Assembly (NCBI GenBank): GCA_003162425.1
Contig: PMOK01000284.1
Location: 1 to 64,000 of the forward strand
Length of the DNA: 64,000 bases
From: Bryobacterales bacterium
Lineage (GTDB): Bacteria > Acidobacteriota > Terriglobia > Bryobacterales > Bryobacteraceae
Direction: 5' to 3'
Of this stretch, positions 33,122-42,355 are shown piece by piece. The position numbers and the translations under genes are program-made. The notes beneath the pieces were generated by a model, which saw nothing but the letters and a program-made list of their open reading frames with translations, was not told where the DNA came from and did not search any database. The first letter of the stretch is position 1, and every line of letters begins with the position of its first letter.

Positions 33122-34042
33122 TCACTCAGACGGCACGCGATAACCGCGCCGCCAATAGACGGAAAGCTTGGGTCCCTCGCGCTCAACTCGTAGTTGCACG
33201 GGGTGGAACCTTCCGTCCTCTACACCTTTAGGGGGTACGAATCCAAGGACGTATTGCGAGCGCAGCTCCTTGCTGATGCGGTCGGCTACATCGGTGAGGT
33301 CGCGGTCGTTGTGAGCCGGAAGATAGCGTCCTCCGGCGCGCTCGGAAAGCCGTTCGAGCAGATCGGGACCGGCCAGTTCTTCCGCGGCGCGCGCGTTGAG
33401 GTACGGTGATTCCGCCATATCCACGGCGTACATTTGAATGTCGGCTTCCTCCAGCATAGCGGCGATCTCGCGCTCGCTATACCGGCTATGATTATCCCCA
33501 CCGTCAGAAAGCACCAGCACAGCCCGGCGCGAATTCGCGGCTCGTTTGGTCTGGGCAACCGCGAGGTGAATGGCATCCAGCAAGGAGGTTTGTCCGTGCG
33601 GCGCACTGAAGAGCGTACTATTTTGAATCAACGTTTCATCCGAGACCCATGGAACCGCCAGTATCGGCCGCTCGGCGAAAGTAATAAGACAAACTTCGTC
33701 CTCGGGATTGGAGGTTCGAAGCAGCGCGCGGAGAGCCTTGCGCGCTCCTGAGATATTCGTATTCATGCTGCCGCTGGTATCGAATACGATAGCTAGCGAT
33801 ACGGGTACCTCTTCCTCGGCGAAGTAGGTAATAGGCTGCAAAGCTTTTTCCTGGAATATGCGGAAGTTATCCTGCGTCAGGCCGCGAACCGGCCGATTCG
33901 CGCGATCGAGGACGGTCGCATTAATAAGGACGACGTAGGCGTTGCTGCGAAAAGCGGCCTTTTCTTTGGGCCCTGCGGCCGTGACCGCAATGGTGAAACT
34001 CAACAGAATCCCCAGGAAATTCCGTGCGTACCGCATGCCCAT
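33122..34042 (-). CDS. Secreted VWA-domain protein (acidobacterial type)
   Basis: The 306-residue protein has a signal peptide (1-24) and a region with VLDRANRPVRGLTQDNFRIF, typical of the acidobacterial VWFA-related family. The MIDAS site is D-T-S-G-S (about 91-95) and further D and T residues follow (ISGARKALRALL, then AVLVLSDGGDNHS). It likely binds metal and other proteins outside the membrane. The gene is monocistronic. The role is unknown. Confidence 0.9.
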   Translation of the reverse strand: MGMRYARNFLGILLSFTIAVTAAGPKEKAAFRSNAYVVLINATVLDRANRPVRGLTQDNFRIFQEKALQPITYFAEEEVPVSLAIVFDTSGSMNTNISGARKALRALLRTSNPEDEVCLITFAERPILAVPWVSDETLIQNSTLFSAPHGQTSLLDAIHLAVAQTKRAANSRRAVLVLSDGGDNHSRYSEREIAAMLEEADIQMYAVDMAESPYLNARAAEELAGPDLLERLSERAGGRYLPAHNDRDLTDVADRISKELRSQYVLGFVPPKGVEDGRFHPVQLRVEREGPKLSVYWRRGYRVPSE

Positions 34043-34220
34043 ACCTTACATTAGTCCGCCCAACCAGTAGATCCCAGAGCGCCGAGGTACTGGCCTGTAA
34101 CGGTACTCATGGTCCGCTGCGACAGACTATCGAATCTGCCGTCTGGCTCGATATGTTTCTCGGGGGCGCCCCGCAAATCGCGGCGGCAGATTTCTGCAGC
34201 GTCAGATACCAAAAACCAAC

Positions 34221-35650
34221 ATGAGAATAAAACACACACTGCAAGGAAGGCTATTAGCTTGTTGCGGCGCGCTGGCGGTTGTCGCTTTAATCGGATCGGT
34301 TTCGAGCGCCTGGATGATCCACCGGTTGGGAGTCGAAATGGATCGCTGTGCCAATGTGGCCGCCGAAAAGGTCAATGCCATCGGGGAGTTCTCCACTACG
34401 ATGGATCGAGTACGGATGTCGGGCAGGCAAGTGCTCGTATATGCATTCTTCCACAAGCCGGAAATTGTGGAGCAGGAGATTCACAAGATTGAAATTGCGA
34501 AGCCGCAATTCGACCGAGCGGTAGTCCGCGTGAAGGGCCTACTCAATTCCCCGAAAGAAGAAGCCGCGTTCGCGCAAGCCGAGTCGCTGATCGACCCTTG
34601 GTACGCGAATATAGAAAATGTAAATTCGCTGTGTCGTGCCGGCAAGCCGGAAGAGGCTGCCACCGCGTCTCAAAGAACGCTCGCGACGTATCCGCCGCTT
34701 TCGACCAGGCCAGAATCGACCTGCTAGGCATGGCCCGCCAGGAACTCAAACTCGCTGTTGAGAATGCCCAAGCAGTTCGCGCTCTCTCGTATTGGACCAT
34801 TGGGGCGAGCATTTTCCTGATCGTGGTGGTCGCGATCGTGATCGTCGTTCTCGTTCGGCGGATGAATCATCGATTGCACGGTATCGCCAGTGACATCGCA
34901 ACGGGAGCCGAGAGCATCCGCGGCGCGGTGGCGCAGTTGTCGTCCTCGAGTCAAAGTTTGTCCGCCAGCTCCTCTGAGCACGCGGCGGCGTTGGAGGAAA
35001 GCTCTTCCTCGGCCGAGGAGATTTCGGCAATCTCCCGAAGCAACGCCGCCGGCGCGGCCGAAGCGGCTTCCTTGGTCTCCGCGGTTGACCGCCGGCTGCG
35101 CGACGGCGGCCACGCCGTGCAGGCTATGGTCGAATCCATGGATGGCATCTCAGCCTCCGGCGCCAGGGTTTCCAAGATCATCAAGGTCATCGACGAAATC
35201 GCTTTTCAGACCAATATCCTTGCGCTGAATGCGGCCGTCGAAGCCGCGCGCGCGGGCGAGGCCGGATTAGGTTTTGCCGTAGTTGCAGACGAAGTTCGCA
35301 ATCTGGCGCAACGGTGCGCTCAGGCCGCCAAAGACACGGCCGGACTGATCGAAGAGTCTCTCTCGAAATCCAAAGGTGGGCGCGAGTCCGTCGATCAGGT
35401 CAATGTCATCTTCCGCGAGATCAGTACCAGCGCCGGCACAGTCGCGGAGCTAATTCGCAACGTTACCGCAGGTGGCGAACAACAGGCCACTGGCATACAG
35501 CAGATCGCCGGGGCGATGGCCCAGATGAACCAGACCACTCAAACTATCGCGGCTACCGCTGAGGAAAGCGCCGCGGCAACCAGCGAAATGGCAGCGCAAG
35601 CCAAGACACTGGAAGAAGTAGTCAGCTCCTTGAAGGAACTGGTAGGTTAG
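34221..35650 (+). pseudogene. Methyl-accepting chemotaxis protein, single frameshift
   Basis: The first frame (34221-34727) encodes an N-terminal helix and a four-helix-bundle-like sensor, then becomes nonsense after QRTLA. The other frame continues from DVSAAFDQARIDLLG with a second transmembrane helix (IGASIFLIVVVAIVIVVLV), HAMP-like linker and a signalling domain with [19 protein letters not shown]. The joint is around 34675-34690, near GCTCGCGACG. A 1-nt indel, sequencing error or recent mutation can explain it; either half alone is not a working receptor. The signalling hairpin is complete, so the event is recent. Confidence 0.85.
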
Positions 35651-35772
35651 AGAGCGCGGCACTTAGGTGGCCGCGATAAAATCCACCTACAAGTACGATT
35701 TCCCCGCCTCTTTACCGGCATGATCTCGAATGGTAAGCTAGGGCTGCATAATATATCTGTTATTCCTAAAAA

Positions 35773-37398
35773 ATGAGTGACAAAGGCAGATCGAAGAGTC
35801 TGCAGGAACTGTGTGCCGCCGTTCGCCACGGCGATAATAAAGCTGGCGATCTCGACGCTTTAGGATTGGTTTTGACGGAGCGCGCGGAATATCGACGCGG
35901 CGTTGTTTGTCTTCGCGCGGCCGTGGCACTTTGCCCGAACGATGCGCGATTCCTTCACCACCTTGCAAGCGCGCTGCTGGGCGCTGGCCGCGCCGAGGAA
36001 GCTGCGGCGCATCTGGAGCGGGCGCTCGAAATCGAGCCAAGCCGGCTGGAATCGTGGGAATTGCTGGGAACCGTTTATTTGGACCACTTGAACCGGCCGG
36101 CCGAAGCCTTCCCCATTTTCCGTCAGGCAATCCAATTGGCGCCCGGCAAGCTCGAAAACTATCAGTCGGCCGCGCGCTGTCGGCTTTGCGGCTCCACGCC
36201 ACGAGAAGTGATTGACTACCTGCGAGAATCGCTTCCGGATGATGCGGACCTTCCAAACCAGCGCCGTGGAGTAGGCTTGGCGCTCGCGCAAACCGGGCGC
36301 TATGAGGAGGCCATCGCGGTGTTTCAGGAGATTGTCTGCCGGCATCCCGATGATCCGGTATCTCTCCATGGATTGGCCAAAATGTATACCGGCCTGCACG
36401 ACCTCCCTGCCGCAGGGCGCTGTTTTGAGCGAGTGATCCCTACCACTGCAGACGACATCAACCTCGGCTATGTTCTCCACTTATGGAGACTTGGCGATTT
36501 TGAAGGGGCGCGCCATTTCTATCGTTCGCACATGCACGATCTGCCAGTCCATTTCAGCCTCACTCGGTTGCCGTCCATCTGGGAAGGGCAAGACGTTCGG
36601 GCGAAGACGGTCCGCCTGATCGCCGGTGATATCTACTTCGGCGACGCAATCCAATTTGTTCGTTTCGCGCGCATTGCCAAGCAGGCCGGCGCAACGGTAA
36701 TTGTGGAGGGTCCGAAACGCATTCGCTCGCTGTTGCGCACAGTTCCGGGAGTGGATGTGGCTCTGGCTTTCCACGATCGAATTCCTCCGTTCGATTATGC
36801 AGCCTCGGCTTTCTCGCTCCTGTTCTTATTACAGGCCCCTGTCGAAGAGATGCTGGACGGCTCGCCCTACATTCAGGCGGACACCGGCCTCCGCGAGAAA
36901 TGGCGAATTCGTTTGCGCGCCACCCCCGGTATCAATATTGGAATCGTCTGGCGCGGGTCGCCCTATAATTACCGCAACCGCTATGCCTGCCGGTCAATGC
37001 CGCTTGAAGAGCTTCGGCCTCTGACAAGAATCCCGGGCGTGAATGTGTACAGCCTGCAACGAGGCCCCGGCCACGAAGAACTGAGCGAAGCGATTCCACC
37101 GTTTCCAGCCATAGATCTCGCACCCGATTTCCAGAATGCGGCGGCGGTGATCAGCGGAGTCGATCTGGTTGTCACCATCGATACTTCGATCGCTCATCTG
37201 GCCGGTGCGTTGGGCAAGCTCACGTACGTAATGCTCCCCTACGATGCGTGCTTCCGCTGGATGATGGATCGCGCCGATACGCCGTGGTATCCGACTATGC
37301 GGCTGTTCCGCCAGACCGAGCCCGGCGAATGGTCCGATGTGGTTCAAGCGGTGGCCGATGCGGTCTCTCGCTTCTCCCACAAGAAGGTCGCACCGTGA
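35773..37398 (+). CDS. TPR protein with glycosyltransferase-9-like domain
   Basis: The 541-residue protein has tetratricopeptide repeats (about 25-215; EAAAHLERALEIEPSRLES-type) and a C-terminal half (310-530) similar to heptosyltransferase/GT9-like domains, with VDLVVTIDTSIAHLAGALG and the start IRLIAGDIYFGD. It is likely cytosolic and may modify protein or glycan. The stop overlaps the ATG of the next gene. This opens a glycan-related region. Confidence 0.82.
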   Translation: MSDKGRSKSLQELCAAVRHGDNKAGDLDALGLVLTERAEYRRGVVCLRAAVALCPNDARFLHHLASALLGAGRAEEAAAHLERALEIEPSRLESWELLGTVYLDHLNRPAEAFPIFRQAIQLAPGKLENYQSAARCRLCGSTPREVIDYLRESLPDDADLPNQRRGVGLALAQTGRYEEAIAVFQEIVCRHPDDPVSLHGLAKMYTGLHDLPAAGRCFERVIPTTADDINLGYVLHLWRLGDFEGARHFYRSHMHDLPVHFSLTRLPSIWEGQDVRAKTVRLIAGDIYFGDAIQFVRFARIAKQAGATVIVEGPKRIRSLLRTVPGVDVALAFHDRIPPFDYAASAFSLLFLLQAPVEEMLDGSPYIQADTGLREKWRIRLRATPGINIGIVWRGSPYNYRNRYACRSMPLEELRPLTRIPGVNVYSLQRGPGHEELSEAIPPFPAIDLAPDFQNAAAVISGVDLVVTIDTSIAHLAGALGKLTYVMLPYDACFRWMMDRADTPWYPTMRLFRQTEPGEWSDVVQAVADAVSRFSHKKVAP

Positions 37399-38327
37399 TG
37401 CGGCAGAGCAATAGCAGATTCGCTGTGATTGTGCCCATTGGTCCAGGAACGGTCGAGCTTCGGCGCTTTCACGATCTGTTGGACAGCCTCTCCACCTATG
37501 AACCCGGCGCCTGTCTCTGCGTCGCGATCGATAGCGAACCATCGGAACGCGATGTGGCGCCGCGGGGCCATTTGGGCCGCGGCGCGGAGTTCATCACATT
37601 GCACGCGCCATTTCAGGACCGCGGAGAACCATTAATGGGCCAGCTCTCAGCCAGCGTTCTATCGGCGCTACGAACGGCCCACCGGACCGGTCCATTCGAA
37701 TTCGTGTTACGCATGGATACCGACGCCCTGGTGATTAGCCCCTTTCGAGACGCCATCCATGCCCTTCTCGCTGCGCATCCGGAAGCCGGGATACTGGGAA
37801 CTTTAGGATGCACCTGCCGGCGCGAAGCGTGGTATTACGGCATCGAGAAGGACGCAATCTCCGATGTCTTCACGGCGCTTGAGACCACGCCGGCTTCGGA
37901 CCCCGCTTTCGCGCGCATTCGAGAGCACGCCCATCTGGCAGTGGAAGGCGGTTATTCCGGCAAAGAATACTGCCAAGGTGGAGCTTACGTGATTTCGTTC
38001 CCGATGTTGACCCGGTTGTCCACCACGGGTTGTCTCGATCATCCGGAGGACTGGCTGCCGCTGGCTGTGCCCGAAGACGTCATGATGGGCCTGTACGCGC
38101 GGACCGTAGGCTTGAGAAGCGTCGATTGTTCGCTGCCGGGCCAACCATTCGGGAATCACTTGAGCGGGTTGGCCTACTCGCCAGGCGATTTGGTGAAGCG
38201 TGGGTGCTCATTGATTCACAGCGTTAAGGGTGATCCGGAATATTCGGAATCGGACATCCGCCGTTATTTCCGGGAGCGGCGGCAGGCTATGGATAACTCT
38301 GCTCGCTTCACTCGAGCAGGGGCTTGA
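37398..38327 (+). CDS. GT-A-type glycosyltransferase-like protein
   Basis: The 309-residue protein has a beta-alpha start (VIVPIGPGTVELRRFHDLL), a DxD-like MDTDALV near 116, and an acceptor-side loop with GYSGKEYCQGGAYVIS. The start ATG overlaps the stop of the TPR gene. The longer frame from 37248 is a shadow. The family is not certain. It ends in a 20-nt tail-to-tail overlap with the gene on the other strand. Confidence 0.72.
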   Translation: MRQSNSRFAVIVPIGPGTVELRRFHDLLDSLSTYEPGACLCVAIDSEPSERDVAPRGHLGRGAEFITLHAPFQDRGEPLMGQLSASVLSALRTAHRTGPFEFVLRMDTDALVISPFRDAIHALLAAHPEAGILGTLGCTCRREAWYYGIEKDAISDVFTALETTPASDPAFARIREHAHLAVEGGYSGKEYCQGGAYVISFPMLTRLSTTGCLDHPEDWLPLAVPEDVMMGLYARTVGLRSVDCSLPGQPFGNHLSGLAYSPGDLVKRGCSLIHSVKGDPEYSESDIRRYFRERRQAMDNSARFTRAGA

Positions 38328-39252
38328 AGTATTCCAGCAGAGCTTTTTCTGTGTGTGCTTCCGTGTAGTGGCTGGCAGTTCGGAAACCGCCGCGCCTCAC
38401 TTTGCCGAGCTCCGTTTTCATGTCGTCGTAGGAGGCCATCATCGTCAACGTCCGCTCCACGAGCGGGTAAGCGTGGTGCGTCGGAAAGACATAGGCATTC
38501 GTGCCATCCCGCAGATAGTCACGCCCTCCGAATGCTTCATAGCAGATCGGTATACATCCGGCGGCCATGGCTTCGGGCACCGTCGCGTTGAACGATTCCT
38601 GGCAGTTCACGTTCACGTGAAAAGCCGCATGGCGCAACACGCGCGCCACTTCACGGTGCGATTTATTCTCCAACTCCACGACGCGCCAGCCCAGGGCGCC
38701 GGCGTGATCGCGCAGCATTTGCCGAACGATCGGGAAGTCGCGGCACCACGCCTTAGGATAGAGAACCACTTGCCGCTTGCGCGGGCGGGTACGCTGGGCG
38801 CGATCCAGAAAGAAGTAAGGCGCGATGCACGGCGGAATAACGGGAGCCGCAACACCGTAATGCTTCTCAATAATCTTCTGCACGTGCGGCATTATGGCAA
38901 TCGCACCGGCGTATCCAAGCTGGCGATAATCCGCAGCGGTTTTGAGGCCCGGTGCGATATACGAACTGGCTTGCACAAAAACAATGCGGCGGCAAGCGTG
39001 GCGCTGTACGTCCGGTTCCGCCGCAAATACCTCGGGGACCACCAGTACATCCCGCGGGCGAGTCTCAAAGGAAGCCCGTTCCCGATAGGCTCGCGGGACC
39101 TGGATATCGAGCCAGCGGGGACGGAAGCCGGGCTTTTGATGCAGCACGTACGCGTCGATCCCGTGGGCGCACAGCAACTTTACATGACAATAGAGCATCC
39201 CCACGCCCCAACTCGGCGTTTGCGTATCGGGAGCGTAATAGAAAACTCGCAT
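38308..39252 (-). CDS. GT4-like glycosyltransferase (GT-B)
   Basis: The 314-residue protein has a C-terminal domain with HVNVNCQESFNATVPEAMAAG, typical of GT-B retaining enzymes (E-x7-E motif in the family). The N-terminal domain (MRVFYYAPDTQTPSWGVG) has the Gly-rich loop. The start at 39252 was chosen to match that motif; an ATG further upstream exists. It is the only gene on this strand between the two plus-strand glycosyltransferases. Confidence 0.85.
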   Translation of the reverse strand: MRVFYYAPDTQTPSWGVGMLYCHVKLLCAHGIDAYVLHQKPGFRPRWLDIQVPRAYRERASFETRPRDVLVVPEVFAAEPDVQRHACRRIVFVQASSYIAPGLKTAADYRQLGYAGAIAIMPHVQKIIEKHYGVAAPVIPPCIAPYFFLDRAQRTRPRKRQVVLYPKAWCRDFPIVRQMLRDHAGALGWRVVELENKSHREVARVLRHAAFHVNVNCQESFNATVPEAMAAGCIPICYEAFGGRDYLRDGTNAYVFPTHHAYPLVERTLTMMASYDDMKTELGKVRRGGFRTASHYTEAHTEKALLEYFKPLLE

Positions 39253-39324
39253 GAATGGACGAAACATCAGCATACATAATTCCGTTCAGCGTTGTCCTAA
39301 TTCTGGTCTATAATCTTCATTTCG

Positions 39325-40587
39325 ATGCTAACCACCGAGTTGCATGCGTCCGACGGGCGTCGATGGCTTGCGGCCGGTCTTTCGCGAGGAGATTCCTTAA
39401 CCGATTCGGCGTCACAAGACGTGCCGTCGCTCGCTACCTTGATTGAACATTCTGCTTCGGCGGTGTTGTTTCTGGAGAGCAGCCTGCGAAGCGCGTTTGA
39501 CGAATCAGTCGGGACGCTGTGGCAAGATATCCCTGAAACGGAATCCACGCTCATCGTTCTGGTGCCCCGCGAGGCAGCGCCCGTGGATGATCCTTATTAT
39601 GGCGATCCGGCAACGTCGTTCCTGTGCAGCGCCAGCGTGTTTCGCGAGTATCTTGCCCTGCAAGTGGACTGCTGGCCTCAAACCATTTGCTTTGCTTTGC
39701 TGCGCGCCATTGCAGATGGCATCATCAGCGTCGACCGGCTTCTGGTGCGGCAACTCCCTGAGACCAGACAGCGAGCCCCGAGCGATGGCGCCATATCGAA
39801 GGCGTTGCTTCTGCCGCATCGCGGCGACCCACGGCATCTGCGGAGCGCTCTAAACTATCTTGGCCGCACCGACGGCAATAGTCTGTCCATCAACGTGGGT
39901 TTGGACGTCGAAGACTCTTCCGAGTTCAGCGGTCTGGTGGAAACGAATCCGCAAGTGAAGTTTTTCCAATCCCGCCCAGCGCCAGTCGGTCCATATGTCA
40001 TCCGCCAGGAACTCGCGGAACGGTCTTCGGAGCCGTTGATTTGCCTTCAGGATTCCGACGATCTTTCCTGCTACGACCGCTTCACGATTCTTAGTGAAGC
40101 ATTGGCCGAAACAGGCTGTGACGTGATCGGCTCTCATGAGCTTTGCCTGGATGAGATTCGCGTGATGGTATATCCAGTGCGGTATGTCGTCGATTCTTCG
40201 GCCGCACTCGCGTTGGGTCATTGTCATGCTCTGTTGCATGCCACGCTCATGGCGCGGAGGGAAGCGTTCTTCGGGTGCGGCGGCTTATCTACGCATCACA
40301 TTGTCGCCAACGACACCCAGTTCATGTTGCGAGCGTTCTTCACGGCAAGAATTCGCAACGTGGATGAGTTTCTCTACATTCGCCGCCGCCATCCGGCGTC
40401 CCTCACCAATGCTCCCGAAACCGTCCACGACAATCCTTTGCGGCGCTCGCTCAATGCGCAGTGGACCGCGGATTTCGAAGCCGTCAAACGCGGCGAAATG
40501 AAACTGGAGGATTCGTCGCTGCGCACCACGCGCCGCAGTGAACCGTATCGAATGGAGCGCCTGCTGCCGGTGGGTGAGAACCCTTGA
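39325..40587 (+). CDS. GT-A-type glycosyltransferase-like protein
   Basis: The 420-residue protein has an N-terminal uncharacterised part (1-170) and a C-terminal glycosyltransferase-2-like domain with PLICLQDSDDLSCYDRF and a late NDTQFMLRAFF. The DSDD motif suits metal binding of GT-A enzymes. The N-terminal half is unlike typical family-2 enzymes. The gene is next to a rhamnosyltransferase-like gene facing it. Confidence 0.72.
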   Translation: MLTTELHASDGRRWLAAGLSRGDSLTDSASQDVPSLATLIEHSASAVLFLESSLRSAFDESVGTLWQDIPETESTLIVLVPREAAPVDDPYYGDPATSFLCSASVFREYLALQVDCWPQTICFALLRAIADGIISVDRLLVRQLPETRQRAPSDGAISKALLLPHRGDPRHLRSALNYLGRTDGNSLSINVGLDVEDSSEFSGLVETNPQVKFFQSRPAPVGPYVIRQELAERSSEPLICLQDSDDLSCYDRFTILSEALAETGCDVIGSHELCLDEIRVMVYPVRYVVDSSAALALGHCHALLHATLMARREAFFGCGGLSTHHIVANDTQFMLRAFFTARIRNVDEFLYIRRRHPASLTNAPETVHDNPLRRSLNAQWTADFEAVKRGEMKLEDSSLRTTRRSEPYRMERLLPVGENP

Positions 40588-40648
40588 AAAAGTAGCAACA
40601 ATCACCGAGTTGGCGCCTGCGCCGATTTAAGCTTCCCGCGCGTAACAG

Positions 40649-41350
40649 CTAGCCGCGAGCGGCCAATTTCCCGGGAGCGATTCCGAAGTGTTCCGGCCAA
40701 GTGTCGGGCGGGAGCGGCTGGCCCCAGGCATGGTTCAACAGATTTCGGCCGTGCACTACTTGGAGCCACGCCGCAGGTTCCGGGATCTGAACGATGCGTC
40801 CCATGCGGTCGAGATCCATGTGGTTTCCGCAATAAACCGTCGCGTAATTTTCAGCCCGCTCCACCAGGCTGATAAAAGGATTGCTCCAGTGCTGTCCGGA
40901 ATAAACCGTTCCCTGTTGCCATATGTAACCGTTGGTGAAATTGAGGAACTCGAAATCCTGACCGGTGAAGTGTTTCTGGATGGTCTCGACGAACGTACTT
41001 GAAATTGCATCGTCGTTGTCCAGCCGGGTTGTGATGAGGTGCGAAAATCCGTGCACAAGATCGGAAATCGCCGCTCTTACCATGGCCTGGTCGAACACGC
41101 TGTAGAAATAGATTGGCCGGAACGCTTTCCATTCGCGGAGAGCCTCCATTCGTTCGAGGAGAGCGGCAGGCATTCCAGGTTGACAAAAAACAACCCAGTC
41201 GAAATTGGCATTCGTTTGGCTGCGAACCGATGGAAGACAGAAGCGCTCAAAGAGGTCGAAGCGATGCTCCAGCCAATCCAGGCTTGGCGGCGCGTTCTGC
41301 TCGATTCGTACGTTGAAGCGCGTCAAGATGAGATGCCGGAACCAGGGCAT
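40649..41350 (-). CDS. Putative rhamnosyltransferase-like protein
   Basis: The 233-residue protein begins with HLILTRFNVRIE and has the motif TTRLDNDDAISSTFVETI near 110, which is the DxDD-like site of the putative rhamnosyltransferase family (PF11316). The C-terminal part is short. The ATG lies head to head with the first ATP-grasp gene; the two starts are only 18 nt apart, so promoters must overlap. Confidence 0.8.
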   Translation of the reverse strand: MPWFRHLILTRFNVRIEQNAPPSLDWLEHRFDLFERFCLPSVRSQTNANFDWVVFCQPGMPAALLERMEALREWKAFRPIYFYSVFDQAMVRAAISDLVHGFSHLITTRLDNDDAISSTFVETIQKHFTGQDFEFLNFTNGYIWQQGTVYSGQHWSNPFISLVERAENYATVYCGNHMDLDRMGRIVQIPEPAAWLQVVHGRNLLNHAWGQPLPPDTWPEHFGIAPGKLAARG

Positions 41351-41368
41351 GAGACTTATCCTATAAGA

Positions 41369-42355
41369 ATGCCCGGCTGGTCGATTGAAGAACTGCGCAA
41401 GGCCGCCCTAATTGCCGGGGCAATCGATGGCTGCTGTGCGCCGCGTCGTAAACGCCGGACTGTTTCCCCCCTGGGTCTGTCACTTCGCGCGGCCGTCCCT
41501 CTATTCGATGGCCTCGGCGGCGGAACACGGGCCGTGCTGGTGCGCCAGTTTCTGCGCGACTTGGGATTCGACGAGTGCAGCCATTTGGAATGGCGCTTGG
41601 AGCACAAACTGGTTCAGGCACTCGTATTGCATTCCTACCTGCCGGATGCGGTGCCTGTAACGCGTGGTTTTGCCGCTGCGCTCTTCGGTCAGGTTCCCGA
41701 CAATGTCCGCCCCTTCTTGAACTCAGAATTTCCGCGCGGGTATGTCATCAAGGCCGCGCTGGGTGATTCGTCGGGCGAATCGCCGAACGGAGCCGGAACC
41801 GTAGCCATTCAGCGAAACCCTCAGGAAGGCGCTCTTCGATTGCCGGAGCAGCTCATCGATGAGGAGTACGTGATTCAGGAGCAGATTTGCATCGCACAGG
41901 AATATCGAATTCACAGCCTGGAAGATCTTGTGATTGAGGATCTGACGTTCCACCGGTACGGCGGTGGAAGCATTCCGGGAGAGCGGAATGCACCTAACGC
42001 TTTTGTGCAATCCGCGCTCGATCTCCTCCCGGATGCCATGGTTGGTGGCTCCCTTCTGGCTTGGGACGTCGCACTGACGCGGGACGGACAGTTTGTGATC
42101 GTCGAGGTCAATTTCAGCGGATTTCATCCCGTCTACAAGCGAGGGTTCCACTGCAGCGGTTACTTCCACGATTACAACTGGGGCGCGTGCGATACCGCTC
42201 GCCTTCTAAATCATGTCGCGCGCCGGGATGACGTAGATGTTGTGGTCCACGCGGATGCGCCGGACTATCCTGAGGAAAATCGGTTCTACGCGGATGTCGC
42301 CAATTGGCAGAGACGGCATCAGGAAACAGCGGCGCTGGTATGCAGCAAGCCCTGA
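41369..42355 (+). CDS. ATP-grasp-like protein, paralogue 1
   Basis: The 328-residue protein carries GYVIKAALGDSSGE (nucleotide-binding strand and loop, about 120-133), EEYVIQEQICIAQEYRIHSLE and WDVALTRDGQFVIVEVN with E and N as metal ligands, the ATP-grasp pattern. The start at 41369 aligns with the paralogue; an in-frame ATG at 41333 overlaps the divergent gene. Its stop overlaps the start of paralogue 2 by 16 nt. The substrate is unknown; a peptide or amino-acid ligase is possible. Confidence 0.65.
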   Translation: MPGWSIEELRKAALIAGAIDGCCAPRRKRRTVSPLGLSLRAAVPLFDGLGGGTRAVLVRQFLRDLGFDECSHLEWRLEHKLVQALVLHSYLPDAVPVTRGFAAALFGQVPDNVRPFLNSEFPRGYVIKAALGDSSGESPNGAGTVAIQRNPQEGALRLPEQLIDEEYVIQEQICIAQEYRIHSLEDLVIEDLTFHRYGGGSIPGERNAPNAFVQSALDLLPDAMVGGSLLAWDVALTRDGQFVIVEVNFSGFHPVYKRGFHCSGYFHDYNWGACDTARLLNHVARRDDVDVVVHADAPDYPEENRFYADVANWQRRHQETAALVCSKP

